24,199 nt of DNA from JBBSHJ01 sp038253135 (GTDB taxonomy: Bacteria; Actinomycetota; Actinomycetes; Mycobacteriales; QHCD01), in assembly GCA_038253135.1 (NCBI GenBank), contig JBBSHJ010000049.1, forward strand, positions 1 to 24,199, written 5' to 3'. The notes under the pieces are model-generated. The model searched no databases and had not been told where the DNA came from. It worked only from the letters and a program-made list of their open reading frames with translations. Of this stretch, positions 20,761-24,199 are shown piece by piece; within the stretch, counting starts at the first letter, position 1; the number at the start of each line of letters is the position of its first letter. The position numbers and the translations under genes are program-made.

Positions 20761-21131
20761 ATGACCGACAGCACCCTCGCCGCCGCCGTGGCTGCGTTCG
20801 CCGCCGCGGAGAAAAATGGCGACCAGGCCCGATGCAATCGCTGCTCGCGGACGATTTCATCGCTCAGGGGCCGGCCGGTTTCGTGCTCAGCCGTGAGGCC
20901 TGGCTCGGCCGCTACCGCTCGGGCGAGTTCGGCTACGAGTCCTACGAGCTCATCGACGTCAACATCCGTGAGTACGACGGCTTTGCGGTCGTCAACGCCG
21001 TGCAGAATCAGCGCGCCAACTACAAGGGCTCGATCACCAAAGGCGCCTTCCGGATCACCCTGGTGGCGCGGAAGGAGGGGGACGGCTGGCGGTTCGTCAA
21101 CGCGCAGCTCTCCGGGCGGCTCGGCCAGTGA
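20761..21131 (+). pseudogene. NTF2/SnoaL-like (DUF4440-type) protein, frameshifted
   Basis: Translation starts at ATG 20761 with an excellent AAGGAGGAG Shine-Dalgarno and gives AAVAAFAAAEKNGDQAR. The expected continuation of this cone-shaped NTF2-like fold (SLLADDFIAQGPAGFVLS, then WLGRYRSGEFGYESYELIDV and GDGWRFVNAQLSGRL) is in the -1 frame, open from ATG 20832. Adding one base at GCCCG (about 20827-20831) joins the halves with exactly the residue spacing of the family's G-D-x-x-x-L-x-x-L-L-A-D-D-F segment. Restored length would be 123 residues. The C-terminal half is well conserved and its stop overlaps the next gene as GTGA, so decay would be very recent, or the base is missing through sequencing error. 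Function: a small-ligand binding or isomerase-like role, unknown. Confidence 0.75.
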
Positions 21132-22024
21132 GTAACCCGACGTCGACCGCGCGCACGATCGGGGGCGTGCGGATCGGTCTCAACGTCACCGAGTTCTCCT
21201 GGGCGGGCGGCCCCAGTGCCCTCACGGCCGGTCTCGACCGCATCGCGGGATGGGCCGACACGTCCGGCATCGACACGCTCTGGATCCCTGATCATTTGAT
21301 CCAGGCGGCCTGGGGCGCGCAGCCGGACGACCCCATGCTCGAGTGCGGCACCGCGCTCGGCTACCTTGCCGCGCGGACCAGCCGGGTGCGGCTGGGCACG
21401 ATGGTCTCGTGTGTCACCTACCGCGCGCCCGCCGTGCTGATCAAGTCGGCCACCACACTCGACGTGCTCAGCGACGGCCGGGCCTGGCTCGGCCTCGGCG
21501 CCGGTTACCAGGAGGCCGAGGCCACCGCGATGGGGCTCTTCATGCCCACCGTCGCGGAGCGGTTCGACCTGCTCGAGGACACGCTGCAGCTCGCACTGCA
21601 GATGTGGCGAGGGGACCGGCGGGCGTTCCACGGCCACCGGTCCGATCTGGAGCAACCGATCTGCTCGCCACCGGCGGTGACGACGCCGCATCCGCCGATC
21701 CTGATCGGTGGCAGCGGTGAGCGCCGGACCCTGCCGCTGGTCGCGCGCTACGGCGGGGCCTGCAACCTGTTCGACATTCCCGACGGCGGAGCAACTCTCC
21801 GCGCCAAGCTGGACGTGCTCACGGCGCTCTGCGAGCGCATCGACCGGGATCCGGGGACGATCGAGAAGACCGTGAGCACGAGGCTCGATCCCGCGGAGTC
21901 AACGGCCGCGCTGCACCAGCGCTTCGCGGCTTTTCGTGAGCTCGGCATCGACCAGGCGGTCATATTGTGCGACGGTCCCTGGACCGATGATCGGCTTGAC
22001 CAGCTGGACGCCGCATTTGTTTGA
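21128..22024 (+). CDS. LLM-class F420-dependent oxidoreductase
   Basis: A 298-residue luciferase-like monooxygenase fold (TIM barrel), of the F420-dependent subfamily TIGR03560 by overall pattern. RIGLNVTEFSW is the first strand, DTLWIPDHLIQAA the flavin-contacting strand 2, RTSRVRLGTMVSCVTYRAPAVL strands 3-4, and SDGRAWLGLGAGYQEAEATAMGL the conserved Gly-rich segment (about 118-139). PPILIGGSGERRTLPLVARYGGACNLF is the phosphate-binding region. Such enzymes use F420 (or FMN) to reduce or oxidise unknown small molecules. GTG 21128 overlaps the stop of the NTF2-like gene as GTGA. Expression is probably under the divergent MarR regulator. It converges on ygfZ with a 7-base gap. Confidence 0.9.
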   Translation: MSNPTSTARTIGGVRIGLNVTEFSWAGGPSALTAGLDRIAGWADTSGIDTLWIPDHLIQAAWGAQPDDPMLECGTALGYLAARTSRVRLGTMVSCVTYRAPAVLIKSATTLDVLSDGRAWLGLGAGYQEAEATAMGLFMPTVAERFDLLEDTLQLALQMWRGDRRAFHGHRSDLEQPICSPPAVTTPHPPILIGGSGERRTLPLVARYGGACNLFDIPDGGATLRAKLDVLTALCERIDRDPGTIEKTVSTRLDPAESTAALHQRFAAFRELGIDQAVILCDGPWTDDRLDQLDAAFV

Positions 22025-22031
22025 TAGCCGG

Positions 22032-23048
22032 CTAGCGATCGATGGCGGCTACCAGCGACCCGACGGAAAGGTCAGCATCGTCGGGCACCTGGCGTTTGAC
22101 GAGCGCCAGCGCGATCGGCCCGAGATCATGGTGATGGACCGCCGTACCGACGAAGCCGACGGCCCGCCCGCCCGACTCGACCGGCGTACCGTGCCCGGGC
22201 AACATCTCCGAGGACCCATCGAGATGCAGCAGCACCAGCCGGCGCGGCGGCTTGCCGAGGTTGTGCACCCGCGCGACCGTCTCCTGCCCGCGGTAGCAGC
22301 CCTTGTCCAGGTGCACCGCGGTGCCGATCCAGCCGACCTCGTGCGGGATCGTGCGGTGGTCGGTCTCGAACCCGAGCCGCGGCCGCCGGGCCTCCACGCG
22401 CAGCGCTTCGAAGGCCCACAGCCCGGCCGGTACGACGCCCGCCCCGGTCAGCGCGGTGACGATGTCGCCGGCCGAGCCGCGGGGCACGATCACGTCGGCC
22501 GCCGCCGGGCCGGGCCAGGCCATGCCCCGCACGATTCCGCCGCCGGGCAGCGCGATCGCGGTCCCGGCTGCCGGCGTACCCACGCCGATCGCGGACAGGG
22601 CCCGCGCGGTCTCGGGGCCGACGACCGACAGGACGGAGTAGTCGGCCGAGGCGTCGGCGGGATCGACCTTGGACCAGAACCGCATCGAATCGAGGTAGCC
22701 GAGCAGCGGCCCGGCGTCGCCCGGCTCGAGATCGAGCCAGGTCACGCCGTCCACGTCGGCGAGCTGCGCGTGGTGCTCCACCCGGCCGGTCGGCGAGAGC
22801 ACCAGGGCCTCGGTCGCGGTGCCGGCCGCCAGGTGCTCGAGGTGCTGGGTGGTGAGGCTGTGCAGCCACGCACCCCGATCCTCGCCGGGCACGAGCAGCA
22901 CGCCGCGGTTGCCGCGGTCGACGAAGCCCACCGATTCGGCGAGCGCGCGCTGCTCGCGCATCGGGTCGCCGTAGTGCCAGGCGACGCCCGCGTCGACCCC
23001 GGTGCCGTCGACGGCGCCGGGCAGGTCAAGGAGTGCGGAGGAGCTCAC
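22032..23048 (-). CDS. ygfZ: Folate-binding protein YgfZ (GcvT-like)
   Basis: A 338-residue tetrahydrofolate-binding protein needed for maintenance of certain iron-sulfur enzymes. It has the GcvT-like fold (GNRGVLLVPGEDRGAWLHSL, EALVLSPTGRVEHHAQLADV, FEALRVEARRPRLGFETDHR) and the diagnostic KGCYRGQETVARVHNLGK at 249-266 with the essential Cys251. RLVLLHLDG and the C-terminal barrel follow. Counterpart of Rv0811c. GTG 23048 is chosen because GATACT lies 6 bases upstream and because the open frame beyond it overlaps pabC on the other strand. It is divergent from pabC by 93 bases, the same arrangement as in M. tuberculosis. Confidence 0.94.
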   Translation of the reverse strand: MSSSALLDLPGAVDGTGVDAGVAWHYGDPMREQRALAESVGFVDRGNRGVLLVPGEDRGAWLHSLTTQHLEHLAAGTATEALVLSPTGRVEHHAQLADVDGVTWLDLEPGDAGPLLGYLDSMRFWSKVDPADASADYSVLSVVGPETARALSAIGVGTPAAGTAIALPGGGIVRGMAWPGPAAADVIVPRGSAGDIVTALTGAGVVPAGLWAFEALRVEARRPRLGFETDHRTIPHEVGWIGTAVHLDKGCYRGQETVARVHNLGKPPRRLVLLHLDGSSEMLPGHGTPVESGGRAVGFVGTAVHHHDLGPIALALVKRQVPDDADLSVGSLVAAIDR

Positions 23049-23054
23049 CCCACC

Positions 23055-23060
23055 AGTATC
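23055..23060 (-). promoter_or_regulatory. Candidate -10 box for ygfZ
   Basis: GATACT on the minus strand is followed by 6 bases and then GTG 23048; it matches TATAAT at four of six positions. Confidence 0.4.
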
Positions 23061-23128
23061 GCGCGCCGGGCGGCGGCATGCCCGCGGTCGGCCCGCCCGG
23101 CTCCCAGGCATCTCGGGGCCGTCGCCGT

Positions 23129-23134
23129 TAAGCT
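23129..23134 (+). promoter_or_regulatory. Candidate -10 box for pabC
   Basis: TAAGCT is followed by 7 bases and then GTG 23142, the leaderless spacing seen elsewhere in this window. Confidence 0.4.
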
Positions 23135-23141
23135 GCCGCTC

Positions 23142-23972
23142 GTGACCGATCGCGTTGTCGCCGTGCTCGGACAGGGCGTCGTCGACCCCGCCGCCGCGCT
23201 GGTTGACCCCGCCGACCTCGGCGTGATCCGGGGCGACGCGGTCTTCGAGACGATCCGGCTGGCCGACGGGCGGCTCGACGCCGAGGAGGCGCACCTCAAG
23301 CGGCTGGTGCGGTCGGCCGAGATGCTCGACCTGCCGGCACCGGACGCAGCGGCCTGCGGCGCGCTGCTGGCCTCGGCCGGAGCCGCGTGGGGCGATCGGG
23401 GCGAGGCGTCGGTGCGGCTCGTCTACACCCGCGGGGACGGCACGACGCCCACCTGTTTCGTCGTGGTCGAGCCGATCCCCGAGCACATATATGGGCAGCG
23501 CCGCGACGGCCTGCGCGTCGTCACGCTCGACCGCGGTCTGCCGGCCGATGCCGGGAACGGGCGCCCGTGGCTGCTGGTCGGGGCCAAAACGACGTCGTAC
23601 GCCGTCAACATGGCGGCCGTCCGCGTCGCCAAGAGCCGCAGCGCCGACGACGCCATCTTCGTCAGCACCGGCGGCGAGGTGTTGGAGGGGCCGACCGCGA
23701 CGGTCGTCTGGGCGCGTGATGGCGTGCTGCACACCCCGCCGGTCGAGGTCGGGATCCTGGCCGGTACGACGGTGCAGACCGTGTGGCGCAACGCCGCCGC
23801 GCACGGTCTCGGGACGGCGTACACCCGCGCGAGCGTCCACGACCTGCACGCGGCCGACGGCGTGTGGCTCGTCTCGTCGGTGCGGGGCGCGGTCACCGTC
23901 GTCGCCATCGATGGAATCGGCCGCGGCGACTCCGGCGTCACGGCGAAGGTGCAGTCCGCGGCCGGTTTGTAG
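23142..23972 (+). CDS. pabC: Aminodeoxychorismate lyase / class IV aminotransferase
   Basis: A 276-residue PLP enzyme of fold type IV. In the pabC role it releases pyruvate from aminodeoxychorismate to give p-aminobenzoate for folate. Motifs: VIRGDAVFETIRLADGRL near the N-terminus, EEAHLKRLVRSAEML, VRLVYTRGDG, the Schiff-base Lys149 in LVGAKTTSYAVNMAAVRVAK, the pyridine-contacting Glu182 in GEVLEGPTATVVW, ILAGTTVQTV and VWLVSSVRGAV. Branched-chain or D-amino-acid aminotransferases share these, so the lyase role rests partly on the divergent ygfZ neighbour (Rv0812-Rv0811c order). Folate is the link between the two genes. GTG 23142 is favoured by the -10 at 7 bases; the longer open frame lies over ygfZ. 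Confidence 0.88.
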   Translation: MTDRVVAVLGQGVVDPAAALVDPADLGVIRGDAVFETIRLADGRLDAEEAHLKRLVRSAEMLDLPAPDAAACGALLASAGAAWGDRGEASVRLVYTRGDGTTPTCFVVVEPIPEHIYGQRRDGLRVVTLDRGLPADAGNGRPWLLVGAKTTSYAVNMAAVRVAKSRSADDAIFVSTGGEVLEGPTATVVWARDGVLHTPPVEVGILAGTTVQTVWRNAAAHGLGTAYTRASVHDLHAADGVWLVSSVRGAVTVVAIDGIGRGDSGVTAKVQSAAGL

Positions 23973-23977
23973 GGCCG

Positions 23978-23994
23978 GCCGGACCGGGTCCGGC
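23978..23994 (+). terminator. Candidate pabC terminator
   Basis: GCCGGACC (23978-23985) and GGTCCGGC (23987-23994) form a perfect palindrome 5 bases after the pabC stop. The stem would open at its tip to make a loop. It is followed by AATTCT rather than a T-run. Confidence 0.5.
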
Positions 23995-24040
23995 AATTCT
24001 CGTTGCTTCGCCGCCGTGCACACCGTAGCGTCGTAGGTAC

Positions 24041-24161
24041 ACGAGAGAGGAGGTGGTCCGAGGTTGAATACTTTTTGGACTCGTGAGGTGGCGGCCCGCT
24101 AGCCGCTGCAAGTACTGCAGGACAGGTTGTATCTGACCGTTTCCGCGATTGCCGCGGCGGT
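24041..24161 (+). promoter_or_regulatory. Structured leader with perfect Shine-Dalgarno and micro-ORF
   Basis: The region contains AGAGAGGAGGTGG (24044-24056), a full anti-16S match, then a 12-codon ORF, then two hairpins: CTGCA/TGCAG (24106-24120) and a larger one formed by ACCG and CCGCG pairing with CGCGG and CGGT (24136-24161, three-base bulge, loop ATTGC). No larger gene starts within the window, so this is probably the leader of a gene beyond the right edge. Attenuation or translational control by the micro-ORF is inferred. Confidence 0.45.
24064..24102 (+). CDS. 12-codon micro-ORF (leader peptide candidate)
   Basis: TTG 24064 to TAG 24100-24102 encodes MNTFWTREVAAR if TTG is read as Met. 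The AGGAGG core ends at 24053, 10 bases before the TTG, which is workable spacing, and no other start fits this Shine-Dalgarno. The frame is short and AT-richer in its first half. Trp5 and the Arg residues could make it a sensor of amino-acid or tRNA supply, but this is speculation. I have an unverified impression that similar Trp-containing micro-ORFs after such a Shine-Dalgarno occur in other actinobacteria. Confidence 0.4.
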   Translation: MNTFWTREVAAR

Positions 24162-24199
24162 GAGTACCAGGCAGCCACCCGACCCCCGGTCGCCGGTCC

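Noticed and set aside
20811..20830. Run of five A as a programmed frameshift site in the NTF2-like gene
   Set aside because: The run does not form a slippery heptamer in the reading frame, and the conserved N-G-D residues after it are in the original frame, so the shift must be further downstream.
21936..23141. Plus-strand open frame upstream of pabC
   Set aside because: It is antisense to ygfZ; pabC homology begins only at 23142.
1..24199. tRNA, rRNA, CRISPR arrays, prophage or defence genes
   Set aside because: I looked for cloverleaf-type segments, regularly spaced repeats, integrase or transposase motifs and found none that could be supported.

Overview
The window reads as chromosomal DNA of a high-GC actinobacterium. 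Coding is dense, GTG starts are common, and most genes use G or C at third codon positions. Gene content and order closely follow the Mycobacterium tuberculosis block Rv0474-Rv0498: XRE regulator, HBHA-like protein, DUF2516, murB, SDR, ybjN, gpm, senX3/regX3, Rv0495c-like, ppx, TIM-barrel isomerase. A further piece matches Rv0811c-Rv0812 (ygfZ-pabC). These assignments come from recalled gene order and from motifs read in the translations; no database search was run. The genus cannot be fixed from this sequence.

Left part (1-4750): a frameshifted aminoglycoside-phosphotransferase relic with lower GC than its surroundings. It is followed by a leftward set of three genes (ppx, then NUDIX with a 4-base overlap, then a TIM-barrel isomerase) and by a divergent Rv0495c-like cysteine-rich protein. 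A 46-codon stump of an MDR oxidoreductase, abutting an 11-bp inverted repeat, lies between that gene and regX3.

Phosphate module (4753-9603): regX3 and senX3 overlap by 4 bases and run leftward. phoU runs rightward. The shared intergenic region holds three 11-bp units resembling a PHO box. An APH/choline-kinase-like gene and gpmA converge on a strong hairpin.

Middle (9772-15623): ybjN, an SDR overlapping a glycolipid-binding-domain protein, then murB, a macrodomain protein, an alpha/beta hydrolase, DUF2516, a basic-tailed HBHA-like protein and an XRE regulator. The last four appear to form one leftward transcript.

Right part (15768-24199): a four-module CxxC/CxxH protein preceded by an 11-codon upstream ORF, a tandem YbjQ-domain protein with a small partner, an 88-aa orphan, an L-asparaginase II family protein, and a MarR regulator divergent from a frameshifted NTF2-like gene plus an F420/LLM oxidoreductase. 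Then come ygfZ and pabC, and finally a structured leader with a perfect Shine-Dalgarno and a 12-codon ORF whose downstream gene lies outside the window.

Two themes recur. Many genes have a TANNNT-like -10 hexamer only 6-7 bases before the start codon, which is the leaderless-transcript pattern. Two genes (APH relic and NTF2-like) are each broken by what looks like one missing base. No rRNA, tRNA, CRISPR array or intact transposon was seen.
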